In this document: one piece after another, positions 25,089 to 37,300 of the stretch
Position numbering within the stretch: the stretch's first letter is position 1
Layout: each line of letters starts with the position of its first letter
Assembly (NCBI GenBank): GCA_964017065.1
Contig: OZ024784.1
Span: 4,135,152-4,199,151, forward strand
Length of the DNA: 64,000 nt
Reading direction: 5' to 3'
Source of the DNA: Haliclona indistincta
Lineage: Eukaryota > Porifera > Demospongiae > Haplosclerida > Chalinidae
Notes under the pieces: generated by a model
Seen by the model: only the letters and a program-made list of their open reading frames with translations
What the model was told of the DNA's origin: nothing
Database searches by the model: none
Program-made: the position numbers and the translations under genes

Positions 25089-28000
25089 ATGGCTACCAAT
25101 AATAGCCGATCATCATCTTCCAGCAGCACTCCTCCGAACTCGCCGGGAAAAACGCGATTGTCTGATGTCCAACAACTAGAAGGTTTCCTAAGTATTATGT
25201 ATTGTTGTAATAAAAGAGATCAGTATGAGTGTTATCATTTTTAATTACCATATTATGTTTGTGGAGGCATTATGGCACTCTGAAAGTGGGTGTCCTACAC
25301 TTAGTTTGTTCAGTCTGACCATTATGACGATCGAGGCTTGACTATGCCGTGTGTTTACAAAAGTATGTTTGTTTCAGAATCCCACAGTTATGAAACTATC
25401 TGTGATCTGACTGAAATGTGCAAGCACTGTCTACTGCATAGCGTGATAGCACTCTCAACAGCATGCTCAAACTCGTCTACTACCAGCCTCAAAGCAAATG
25501 CACCTGATATGGATGAATTCTGCAGTCGTCTTCTTGGAGAGATTCAAAGGTGATTGTTCTCGAATCATTGTGTATGTTATTACTTGTGCACAATCCATAC
25601 ACCTTATTTGGAGGGAAATGTAAACAAATTTTATGTGTACACTAATCTGTGTGCTCCATAACGACAGTGATTCCTTCAGATATAGAAAGAAAAGGAAGAA
25701 AGGCCCGCATCTCCAGGAAACTCATCTTATACCGAAGGTAAAGAACAGCATTGGAATTTTATGTGATCTTCGTCTGGCTCTTTCTAGGTGGAATTGCTGC
25801 GGTTTAACGAGGGAGCAAGTAGAGTACAGGAATTCACTGACCTCCTCTGTCAGCAGATAATTTTCATGACAGGAGAAGATTTTGAGGAAGAAAATGTCTA
25901 CCAAATATGTTGGGAGGTTTATTCACAGGTGAGTAAAGCATTATAAGACAAACTTCTTGTTTATGAACAGAATTTGCACACAGTTCCTGTTGTATCAGAC
26001 AATTTTAGTATCATTATGTCAACTTGTAGGAGATGAGACCAGTTCTAGCTTACCCCAAGTGGCTCTCTGGAGAAGGAACTTTTCGTTTGTGGCTGATTTT
26101 CAATGCTTTACTAACCAAGCTAGTTCCTCGTCTTGATGCTCATAATTTTAACGACATAATTCAAGTGATGTACAAGTATGTTGGCTACACATGGACTGAC
26201 AGCTCTGGTTATCAAGAGGATATCCCTGTCTCGTTTCCGACCTTTCTTGAAATTTTGACAAGTAAAGTCTCTTTTCTTACCACTTTCTAATCTTAATTTT
26301 AACTTGCAGGATACTTCGACCTTCTCAAACTGACGAAGTCATTTGTGCAAGAGATTGTCAATGAGTTATATGACAAGTTTGTACTGGGCATCCTATTCAA
26401 AGGGTACCTCGTGAAGAAAGGTCATTTAGTAGCTAACAAGAAGAGAAGATGGTTTACTTTGCAGAGAAGAGTGCTCAAGTACTACCTGTCTCGAGAGCAG
26501 CCCGTACTTAAGGTCAGATAGGTTTAAAATTTTGACTTAATATGGGTATACCCCCCGTAAGAATATTTTGTGAAGTAGTTTGTCATTCAGGTTTGTTTCC
26601 TGTTTAAGGCCCTATACGAGTGTTTATGTAACCACTGCACGACACTAGTCAATGCCTGATGTATGTTAGTGATCACAAAAATTTTGCACTTGGGGCCAGC
26701 AATCTTGTCAAAAAATAACTGTTTAGTGCAACTCAAGGCTATATGGTGTGAACAGCCTAGTATTGCATGTTGTCTGACTATATAACCTGGCTTGTTTGCA
26801 TATTATAGGCCTAGGCTTTATAATAACAGCATCCTGCGACTGGACTTTACTTTGAACTAATAATAACAAAAGTCACATGGCAGCATACCATGGGCACTAT
26901 AATGTGAGAGCTTGCCATTAGGAACAAGTAACAGCTGTTAGTATAGTGTTACTGCACCAGGATGTTGACTGCCCCTAGTATTGTGACCTAATAGTTTAGT
27001 GTATGATGCATCATTATTATGACTAGTAGTGTTCCAAATTTACATGTCTTCAGTTTGTTCTTTAATGAAAGATGATCTAAACCAGTGTCAATGTTTTCTT
27101 AGTAACAAGTTTAGAGCTGTGCTAGTAATGCTTGTGTTGGTTTTGTGTATTAAGGTAGCTGTTAAAGTGCACTGCGTAGGCTATTACCATTTCACATGAT
27201 GCTATTGTTGGTTATTTTATGGCATCTTTGTTTGTTTCAAAATCATTACAGGTTTGTTGACTTGTGTGACTTATTACGTGCTAGTATAGCAGCTTAAAAC
27301 ATGACAGCTTGAACTGTATATACGTTGATTTGCTGTGACATGTTTGAACAAGTTGGCTGACAGACCATGTCGACAGACTAACAGATTAATCTAGTAATGA
27401 TACCGTTTGAGATTATCAAACAAGTCATTATCAAACCATTTTTCATTGCATGCTTGTATTCTCGTGGGGCCTGACGGATTTCCTTGCAGGAGACCTCTTG
27501 CAAGCGAAACTCGTCGGACCTCACGAAACTAGCATGCTTGTACATGTATTTTCAGTGTTTTATCTAAAGTCTAGTCACTGTTTCAGTACCATTAAGTATT
27601 AGACTCTAAGTACTCTGTCTATTTTGTAGGGAAAACTTGTGCTCAATTCGTGTACACTTGTAAAAGAAGTGGAAGATTCTAAAGACAAGAGCAGTTACAG
27701 ACACAGATTTGTGGTGACTTGTGGAGAGAGTGGTACTCCATATGAAATGTCTGCCGAGACAAACCGAGAGAGAAATGAGTGGATGCTAGAGATTAGAAAG
27801 GTATTCTCTTTTGACTTTAATAACAACTGAATTTGTATCAACCTTTCCAGGCAATTGAATTGGAGAAAGCAATCTCAGAGGAATCATCTCGGTCTCTCAC
27901 TGAGTCTCTAGCAACTTTCAATAAACTGAAGTATGCTACGGCACAGCCATCACTCAAGAGAGTAGACAGCACTATACGCCATGCAACTATAGTCACCACC

Positions 28001-28779
28001 AATCCAATCAAGAAAGAACGAGCTGAGCAACTCTCAAAAATCCAAATTCCCGCTGACTACGAAGAACCCGTGCAAACAAAAAGAAAGATATCCACAGATC
28101 AGCAGGACTCTGGTCGAAACCCAGCTGCATCTGTTGTTGAAGAATATGATGAACAAAATCAATGGATCAGTCCAGTAGAAAAGGAGTTATACATGCCAAT
28201 GGACTCTGCTGATCATCTCTTAGCTACTGATTCCGATGAGGATGGATACACATTCATGTACAAGGGTAAAGCTCTCCAAGAAGAGAAAGAAGAGAAAGAA
28301 TTGAAATCAAGGAAAGTAAGTAAGACAGAAAAGGGAATGTCCACAAGTCCAGTAGGAGTACCAGCCCAAGATGATGTCTATACGGATTGTGACTTTGACA
28401 GTCCTCGCTACGTACCAAAGACAAGAGAAGAGGTTACTAGATCTTACACCTCGTCTTCCTACCTCAATGATTTCAAAATGAGACATGACACAAATGTTTC
28501 ATTGGAAGGATCTGCCGATCATTTTGAGACGGTCTCAGAGTTTCTTGGCGAAGGTTCACAAGATGAGTCAAAGTACTTACAAATACTGCCTGAGGCCGGT
28601 ACCTCACCTCCTGTTGTTCCTCCACGCACTGTACATGCTTCTAAAAGGTTTGTGTAGCACTCCTAGTTATCAGATTATGATTCATATTCTGTAGTAGCTC
28701 CCAAAGCACTAAGTCTATTCATTACACAAGAAGGCAGCCAATTGACAGAGAACCGCAGTATATACTGCCACCAAAGTGA
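25089..28779 (+). CDS. SWAP70/DEF6-like PH-domain protein with a tyrosine-motif docking tail
   Basis: The exons join cleanly from ATG 25089 (Ser-rich MATNNS). Order: helical N-terminal region; a basic KKRKK stretch; a SWAP70-type helical segment (CWEVYSQEMRPV...GTFRLWLIFNALLTKLVP, about 25880-26130); a PH domain that starts FKGYLVKKGHLVANKKRRW (26395-26510) and, after a 1.1-kb intron, ends with NRERNEWMLEIRK (to 27799). SWAP70 and DEF6 are PIP3-responsive Rho/Rac regulators and have this order. The tail (27851-28779) differs: it lacks the coiled-coil DH-like region and instead has YMPM, YTFM, YLND, YVPK, YLQIL and YILPPK plus a PPVVPPR motif, resembling an SH2/SH3 docking tail. The stop is at 28777-28779. 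The gene lies tail-to-tail with RTK 1, about 165 bp apart. Confidence 0.75.
26513..27629 (+). other. Long intron (1.1 kb) of the SWAP70-like gene
   Basis: This is the longest intron of the gene and splits the PH domain. It is AT-rich with no convincing frame. It contains the 90-nt imperfect hairpin at 27448-27537, which is listed separately. Confidence 0.7.
27448..27537 (+). repeat. 90-nt imperfect hairpin in the SWAP70-like intron
   Basis: GCATGC at each end closes two arms that pair through TCGTGGGGCCTGACG with CGTCGGACCTCACGA (G-U wobbles and one mismatch) and through TTGCA with TGCAA around the loop. It could be a miRNA-like precursor or a short foldback element. Only the pairing is seen. 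Confidence 0.5.
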
Positions 28780-28943
28780 TTATGATTTTATGTTTGTTGT
28801 CACAGAATAGTGTTTCATGTTTTTATACAATTATAATAATTATTAATTTTGTCACTATAATAAGAATAGGGAATTCAGTCTAATGATACATAAGTGACTG
28901 TGTTCTATTATGCATTCGTGTTCACAATTGAAGGATTTGGGGA

Positions 28944-31900
28944 TTACTTTGGAGTAAGTGCAGGTGATGTTCCACCAACTGAGCGGCTGAGGTAATGTTG
29001 ATGATCAGCAGGAGTAGTTGCAACAGGTTGATCGACATAGGGATTCACTGGTCTGTCATCATCACCCATCTCAAGCTGTGCTGGATCTTCCGGCTTCTCG
29101 TCTGATGCAATCTTTGACTTAGGGGGTTCTTCTTCTGGAATCATTTCCTCTGCTTGTATAAATATATAGAGCTCCTCTGCATTTTTCTGCTTTGAAAGCA
29201 TTCGATCAAACTCTCCTCTTAGTTGAACAAATTTAGGCCTGTCACTAGGATGTTCTTGCCAGCACTGAAGCATAAGTTCGTAACTGCATGAAGCAATAAG
29301 TATACAGCACATTCTTGCATTAATATTGTACTCACACTTCAACTGAACAGTTCTCTGGTCGCTCCATACGATAACCTCTCTTTAGCATGACTAACATGTC
29401 TTCATTGTTGATTGTAGGATAAGGCATTGATCCTATCACGAATTAAGAGAATAAACATTATTTATAATGATGCATACTGTACTTACCAAGTGTAGCTATT
29501 TCCCATAAAGTCACTCCATATGACCATACATCAGAAGCAGTAGTATACTCTCTGTCAACTATACTCTCGATCGACATCCATTTCAGTGGCATTCGTCCTT
29601 GAGTGGTCTTGACGTAGACATTGTCGTGTGAGAGAAGTCGAGATAAACCAAAATCTGTGATCTTGAGAGATTTTCCTTTTCCAACTAGGATGTTACGGCA
29701 AGCCAGATCTCTATGTACTACATTCAAGCTAGCCAGAAAGTCCTGTAGTGTTATTGACCTGCACTTACTGGTAACAAGGTGTGTCAGTACTTACCATTCC
29801 TGATGCTATCTGATAAGCAAATGAAACAAGATCCTCGGACTTGAGCTCCCCAAGATCTGAATAAAGTGATTCTGCTGTTTCTGTATTTCTCTTCCTTTCA
29901 ATTAGCTATAAAATCCTCAACAGAATAAACATACTATAAGTAACGAAATAATAGCCACCTGTTTGCGGCATGTCTTTAAAAATGTCTGCAAGTCTCCATG
30001 TTCGGCAAACTCAGTGACAAGACACAATGGTTCCTGAATGGTAATGCACCCTACCATGTTGACGACATGCGAATTGTTCCCGTCTGCAATTTTCTTCATT
30101 AATTCAATCTCCTTTATAAAATCGAGTCGCTCTGAACCAGAAGCTCCCTCTGAGTTGATATTCTGTTTTTGATTGTGCCGTATAGTAAAATTCATTACCT
30201 TTTAGAAATTTCAGTGCAACATATCCACTGCCATTTCTCACCAAAAATCCCTCGAGATGTGGATTGTTGTGCGTCTCGGCAACAATCCCTTTGTATACCT
30301 CTCCAAATGCTCCTTCTCCCAGTTTTTCATCTATGACTATGTCCTCAGGATTAAGCTCCCAATCATCAAGCTGCAATACAATATCTTCATGCTCAATGGA
30401 ACACTCAGCAGAACCATTGTGTTTGCCTGAGAATATCAACTGCATCTCTTTGTATGCCTGTATGTATGATGGATAAGAACACCTGTTTTGTATTAGAGAA
30501 TCTAAACATTAATTGACATTTCTCATAAACTGTTGATCATGTATGTACACGGAAGATTATGTACTTCGTCATTACTCACCCGATCACCATTGTAACTATC
30601 ATATTTCATCTTTCGTCGTCTCTTGATCACAAAACAGCAGAATAGTATTATCAGTATAGAGAAAAGGAGCATAATGATGCCAAGTGGAACAAGAATTGAG
30701 AGTAGAATTGTCCTAGTAGAATAATCAGTGAAAGAATCTATAACTGAAGGAGAAAATATCATACACTAAAGAGGCAGTATCTAACAGACCAGTAGGTGTT
30801 GGGGAGTTTGTGAATTCTCCTGGAATGATAAAAAAATGTTAGTAATACAGAGAGAGCCTCATTATAGTAATTTGTTTGATATTTTAAATGATATGTGTCT
30901 GCTGCCTACCTGAGCCTGAGTCATCAAATGGGAGACTGCAGTTGGTCTGATCAGGACTTCTATACAGGACTACAGGAGAGCTCCAAGCTGATCTAAAAAA
31001 CTGGTCTTGTGGCACTGGTACACTATACATGGATCTCAGCTGAAAAAATGCATGCAGATTGAGCAGTCACTAGTAATATTATAAACTATACCTGTACGTA
31101 CAAACAAGTAAAATTTGGGTTCACTTGAACTGTAAATATATCGCTTCCTTGAAATTCGTTCTCCTATGACAAGTAAAAGAGATCATATTTATAACAGACA
31201 AAAATAGTAAATTCTATATGTACCCCAACTAGCATGGTGTTAGTTTGTTTAGTAACACTGTTCATCTCTGGTGCTGTTGTGATGTTACATTCGTGTTTCA
31301 AATCCTCTGTACGAGCACTAGTTTCATTTACTTGGTGTAACATAAAGTCAACAGTGACAACAATATGTGATGGATTGAGGTGACTGATAGATGAGGATTG
31401 AACGGTCACATTCACAGGTGGAAGTGGTGAAGGAGGGACCAAGGCAATTTGACAAGATTCCGCAAGTGGTGGGAGTTGTTGGACATTACTTGTTTTGTAT
31501 GCGGTTATGACCCCAAATTGATAATCTTCATCAACGTCAGGATCTTGATAGTCTCCTTGATAAGTAAATTCAATTTGTGTGTCATTATCGGTCTGAATCG
31601 GTCAAGGCATAAACATTAACAATGCTATAGTAACTAATACTCACAGATCTTGGCTTGATTTGTTTGAGTACTTTTGACATTCTAATATCTCCTTCTTTGT
31701 CAACCAGTCTCCCAGTAATGTGAAATAAATCAACAAAAGTAATAAATGAAGATTCAGACACATTAAAATGGAGACCAGTGTTGTATTGATATCTACTTGA
31801 ATTCCATTGTGAGACACATGTCAGTTGAAGAGTTGTGTGATTGATGACTTCTACAAGATAATACACATAGCTTGGTAAATAGACATCCAATAAAGGCATA

Positions 31901-34185
31901 TCATACACTGTACATACGTTGTATATTGGGGAGAGGAAGTAGGCATTCGATTACTGTCGGTTCTGCATTGACTGCAATTGGCATTGTAATTATCTACAAT
32001 AAAGTGAAACAGCAGCAGAATAATCATTGATCTATTACCTGGAGTCGACTAATTATACTATTAGCCCTAAGAAATATTGATGTATTACTGTTGGAAAGGA
32101 AACTGAAGCTTGTTGCATCCTATACATTGAAACAGAATTCTAATCATAAAATTGTTATGGCCAGCTAGGTAATGAATATACTTGGCTTAGATTGTACGTC
32201 ATGTTTCCGCGATCTTGTGAACTCTGGTAATTCACTTCAATCCTATATCCAGTTAGATTACCTGTTGATTATAATAAACTTTTGTACGTAAGATATATTT
32301 GGTCTATTACCAAGTGGTCTTTCCCAAGAAAAACGAAAGGTCCAGTAATTTTGAATAAATTCAGATCTGTCATCTGGCTCGAGTTCAGTTGCTACGCTTC
32401 TGTAGTCTACTTGATGTGGAAAACCATTAGCTGGATCTTGATTGGCTGAACCATAAGATCATTGAGTGTAGATATTACTCTCAGTGTGTCTTACCTCCAT
32501 AGACTGACAGGTTCAACACAGGGCTATACTGAGTCATATTGGTCCTTGAAACAACAGCATATGAAATGGACACGTTTGAACATGCAAATTCACTCAAAAG
32601 CAGTCGATGAGTAGATTCTGGCTGTTTAAGCAGAACTTATTTGATGCATTATACAAATCAAATCTTACCAGCCAGATATAAGTGCTGAGTGATGCATTAT
32701 CCATGGACTGCACTCTGAATACATACGTAGTGTACCCAGAAGAGTTGAACGAGGCATTGAGTTTGGTAAATGAGCTGACATTGCCTATGTGGTACACTCC
32801 TGCTCTCTCTTTGCACTCTGGTGGATTGAGTTCAGGAAAATTTGTTGGTATAATTGGCACACGTTGCGGCATCCCTATTTTATTTCGAATAAAATTGATG
32901 AGTACACACAGTCATGTATTACTAACCTGGTGGTGATTGAAATGCACAACCCAATTGACAAAGGCTTCTATTCTGTAATAAAAAATTACCAGGCATAATT
33001 CTCTTTAGCATCTGAACACTACTTACACAACTGTCAAACAAAACCATGTCCCTCAAGCATCTCTCTTCTCTATAGAAATGTTCACAGTTGTCTACCTGTT
33101 GTCATTGAGCATAATATGTTGTTTCAAACATAGCGTAATCTCATACACAAGCTGTTGTGCAATTTTGTGTTGTTCTTTGCGGATCAAAAGCTCGTGCTTC
33201 ACATCCCCTCCTACACTCGAAAACCTGCTCAGGTGTTAAAGACACATTGATTCACATGCGCCACTTTGTGTACCTCTATCCTATTCTGTGCAGAGTTCAA
33301 GACAGAAGCTGGTAATGTTTTGATATTTGGAAACCCTTCAAGTTCCTGGGAACATGTTACACGTTAATGAATAGTAAAATGTAACCGTTGTATACATAAA
33401 AATATAATTGCTAACCGTGATCTCAGATATGTCACTTTCAGAGAAAAACTGTTGAGTGGAAATGACAGTAATACAAATTACTCACAAATCAAGATCATAA
33501 TAGTACAGAGCAGTTTTATACTTCTCGCAAAGGAAAACCATAGAGCATAGACAGTTAAACGTGGATGTGTTAATAATGCTAAGTTTCTGCATTGTGTGAA
33601 TATGACTTAAACACAATGGTGATTGCAATGTGACTTTTACACTAAATCTTCTTTGGAAGCAGCTGTAATACTGCAACCATCTCCATGCAAGCAGCCTCTA
33701 TTTAAACACAAACAATTGACAACCTTCACTTTAAACTAAAATCCATGTTTTGAAACTATAACTTAGAACAGACCATTATCACAAGTACATCTTTCTGACT
33801 TGTGCGGATTCCGTACTATAGCCGGACTACTACGAGTTGCACCCCAGGCAGCCCTTACTTAGGCTTCGAGCAACTATATAAATCACTGTTTATATAAATC
33901 TCTTTCACTTGCCATGTCGAGACAATGCAGCCAGCAGTCAGCCAAAATCAGAGCATCTTCTTCAGTTTTAAGGCGCGCCTTTAGTGCAGGTTGAGGAAGT
34001 TCGCATTCTGACATTGGTGCCATTATGTTACTGCACATGCCTGATCCCGTTGATGGAGCGGTGATCGTAGGAGGCTCCTCAGTATCTTCTTCTTCGCCAT
34101 AGTAGTCAAAGTCGTCCTGAGTATTTGCAGTGTAAAAACACGTCGTTCCGATAACAATAAAGAGTACAATAATCGAGCTCTTCAT
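28944..34185 (-). CDS. Receptor tyrosine kinase 1, FNIII ectodomain (tandem copy)
   Basis: The first exon (ATG 34185) encodes a signal peptide, an acidic spacer and a cysteine segment ([12 protein letters not shown]). More Cys-rich exons follow ([15 protein letters not shown] near 33200; [14 protein letters not shown] near 33060), then fibronectin type III-like domains (SWERPLG then [25 protein letters not shown]). A transmembrane helix lies near 30640-30720 ([20 protein letters not shown]) with a basic stop-transfer. The kinase has [36 protein letters not shown], activation loop [18 protein letters not shown], and [12 protein letters not shown], so it looks catalytically competent. The tail contains EELYIFI and NPYVDQP and stops at 28944. 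Sponges are known for large RTK expansions. The ligand is unknown. Exact exon set is approximate. Confidence 0.85.
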
Positions 34186-34303
34186 CTTGGTCGCATCTGA
34201 TAATCAGCGATCAGTGACTACTAGTTTTATAGCCGCAACAATAATAGTATAATAGTATGACGTCCACAACAAAAAAATAATGTTATTATACATGTAAATA
34301 GTG

Positions 34304-37300
34304 TCAATTTGGACCAAGTGAGCATGTTCGACTGAGATGACGTTGTTGTGCATCAACAGGAGTTGCTACAGGATGATCAATATAGGGATTTGCTGGTCTG
34401 TCATCATCATCAGGCACCGTCTCAACACATGTCGGATCTTCTGGTTTTTCATTCAATTCTAGTTTGGCAATTTTGGGTTTTAGGTGATTTTCTTCTTCTG
34501 GAATCATTTCCTCTGGTTGTATAAATATATAAAGCTCCTCTGCATTTTTCTGCTTTGAAAGCATTTGATCAAACTCTCCTCTTAGCTGAACAAAGTTAGG
34601 CCTGTCACTAGGATGTTCTTGCCAACACTGAAGCATAAGTTCGTAACTGCATGAAGCAATAAGTATACAGCACATTCTTGCATTAATATTGTACTCACAC
34701 TTCAACTGAACAGTTCTCTGGTCGCTCCATACGATACCCTCTCTTTAGCATGACTAACATGTCTTCATTGTTGATTGTAGGATAAGGCATTGATCCTTTC
34801 ACGAGTTAAGAGAATAAACATTATTTATAATGATGCATATACTGTACTTACCAAGTGTAGCTATTTCCCATAAAGTCACTCCATATGACCATACATCTGA
34901 GGCAGTTGTGAATTCTCTGTCGATGATACTCTCAATAGACATCCATTTCAGTGGCAATCGTCCTTGAGTGGTCTTGACATAAATATTGTCATATGAGAGA
35001 AGTCGAGATAAACCAAAATCTGTGATCTTGAGAGTATTTCCTTTTCCAACTAGGATGTTACGACAAGCCAGATCTCTATGTACTACATTCAAGCTAGCCA
35101 GAAAGTCCTGTAGTGTTATTGACCTGCACTTACTGGTAACAAGGTGTGTCAGTACTTACCATTCCTGATGCTATCTGATAAGCAAATGAAACAAGATCCT
35201 CGGACTTGAGCTCCCCAAGATCTGAATAAAGTGATTCTGCTGTTTCTGTATTTCTCTTCCTTTCTATAAACTATAGAATTCCGTCTATATTAAAGTAATT
35301 AATAATAGAATAAATTATACCTGTTTGCGGCATGTCTTTAAAAATGTCTGCAAGTCTCCATGTTCGGCAAACTCAGTGACAAGACACAATGGTTCCTGAA
35401 TGGTAATGCACCCTACCATGTTGACGACATGTGCATTTTTGTAGCTTGCAATTTTCTTCATCAGCTCAATCTCTTTTAAAAAATCAATTTTTTCTGAACC
35501 TGAAGCTCCCACTGTAAGTGTGAAAGTCAATTTTGTGCCATGCACACAAAAGTATTATAATACTTTTTAAAAACTTCACTGCTACATGTGCATTGCCATT
35601 TCTTGCTAAGAGTGGTCTGACATGAGATGTATTACATGTCTCGATTATAGTTCCTCTGTAAACCACTCCAAATGCCCCCTCTCCTAGTTTCTCATCTGTG
35701 ATAATGCTCTTATGATTGAGCTCCCAGTCATCAACCTGCAGTGTGTGCTGTTCAATCGAACCATTGTGTTCGCCCTTGAGAATCGAATGCATCTCTTTAT
35801 CCGCCTGTATGACGACAAGCATTGTTTAAACCAGGAGAAGTTTGGACTAATATTTGGCTTCCTTTGTGATGCAAACTAGAGACAAATCAACACAACTCTG
35901 CACATTATAGCAAACAACACGTCTCACAAAAGCCGTTAATTGTGTACCTGTACACGGAAGAATGTACTTCGTCACTTACCCAATTATGACCAAAATCATC
36001 AATTCTTAGCTTTCGCTGCCTCTTCGTCACCAGACAGCAAAAAAAGATTATCAACATGGATATCAGGAGTAGAAGAATACCAAATGGAACAAGCACAGAG
36101 AGTAATACTGTTCTAGTAGTAAAATCAGGAGTAACATCTGTAGGAATAGATAATTACTATACTCTATGTTACAACCAACAGGCAGTAGTTACCAGTAGTA
36201 GATAATGGTGTTTTCATTGGTGTTGGTGCTATCGGAGAAGTTGTAGTTTCTCCTGAATTGAAAAGAAAGCCATAAGTTACAGTCATAATAATTATCTAGT
36301 CAGGTGGGATCTTACCTGAGCGAGGGTTCACAGAGTTATCTGCAGTTTCGAACGGGAGACTACAATTTGTTTGGTTAGGATTTCTATACAGCACCACAGG
36401 AGAACTCCAAACTGAACGAATAGGCTGGTTTTGCAGCATTGGTACACTGTACATTGATCTTAACTGGAAAAATAGACATAATTAATTAGAAAATTCAAAC
36501 AGCGTAAAGGTACCTGTACATACAAACAAGTAAAATTTGGCTTGTTGTTAGCAGTAAACAATATTGTGGTCCAATTTCCTTGAAACATATCCCCCTGGAG
36601 AAAAAAAAAATTATCCCATTTTCAACAAGGAAGGAAGTTCAATGTACATTAATTAATGTAGTACTGATTGACATAACTCCATCCTGGTTAGTAGAATTAA
36701 TAGCTAATGGTGCTGTTGTGATAATATATTCATGTCTCAGATCACTTATACGAGCACTGGTTTCGTTTGGTTGCTGTAGCATCAAATCAAAAGAGACAAC
36801 AAAAGATGAAGGATCGTGTACAGTGATAGATGAAGACTGAACAGTCACATTAACAGGTGGTGATGGACGAGGAGGCACTAAAGAAATTTGACAAGATTCT
36901 AGAAGTGGTGCAAGTTCGGTACCAATACCAGGTCTGTAACTGGCTGAAACCCTGAATTCATAAAGGACGTCATTGCTAGGATTTTGAAATTCTCCTTGAT
37001 AAGTAAAGCTATTTTGTGCGTTATTATTCTGGAAAAAATAAAACATAAACTTGTAATGGAACATAGTGCTTTTAAAACTCACAACTCTTGGATTAATAGT
37101 AGGTGTTAATTTATCTTCGTCTCCATGAAGAAGTTCTCCGACAATGTGAAATAAATCAACAAAAGCAATAAATGAAGATTCAGACAGATTAAAATGGAGA
37201 CCAGTGTTGTATTGATATCTACTTGAATTCCATTGTGAGACACATGTCAGTTGAAGAGTTGTGTGATTGATGACTTATACAAGATAAGACACATAGCTTG

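Noticed and set aside
33883..34185. Small secreted acidic protein as a gene of its own (also 39220-39525)
   Set aside because: Each has a signal peptide but ends at a clean donor after CLDMASE, and each lies directly upstream of an RTK ectodomain in the same strand and order. They are first exons of the RTKs.
37265..37290. RTK 2 as a pseudogene because of an in-frame TAA
   Set aside because: The TAA lies in the intron-exon junction; the AG 3 nt downstream restores a usable acceptor and the frame.
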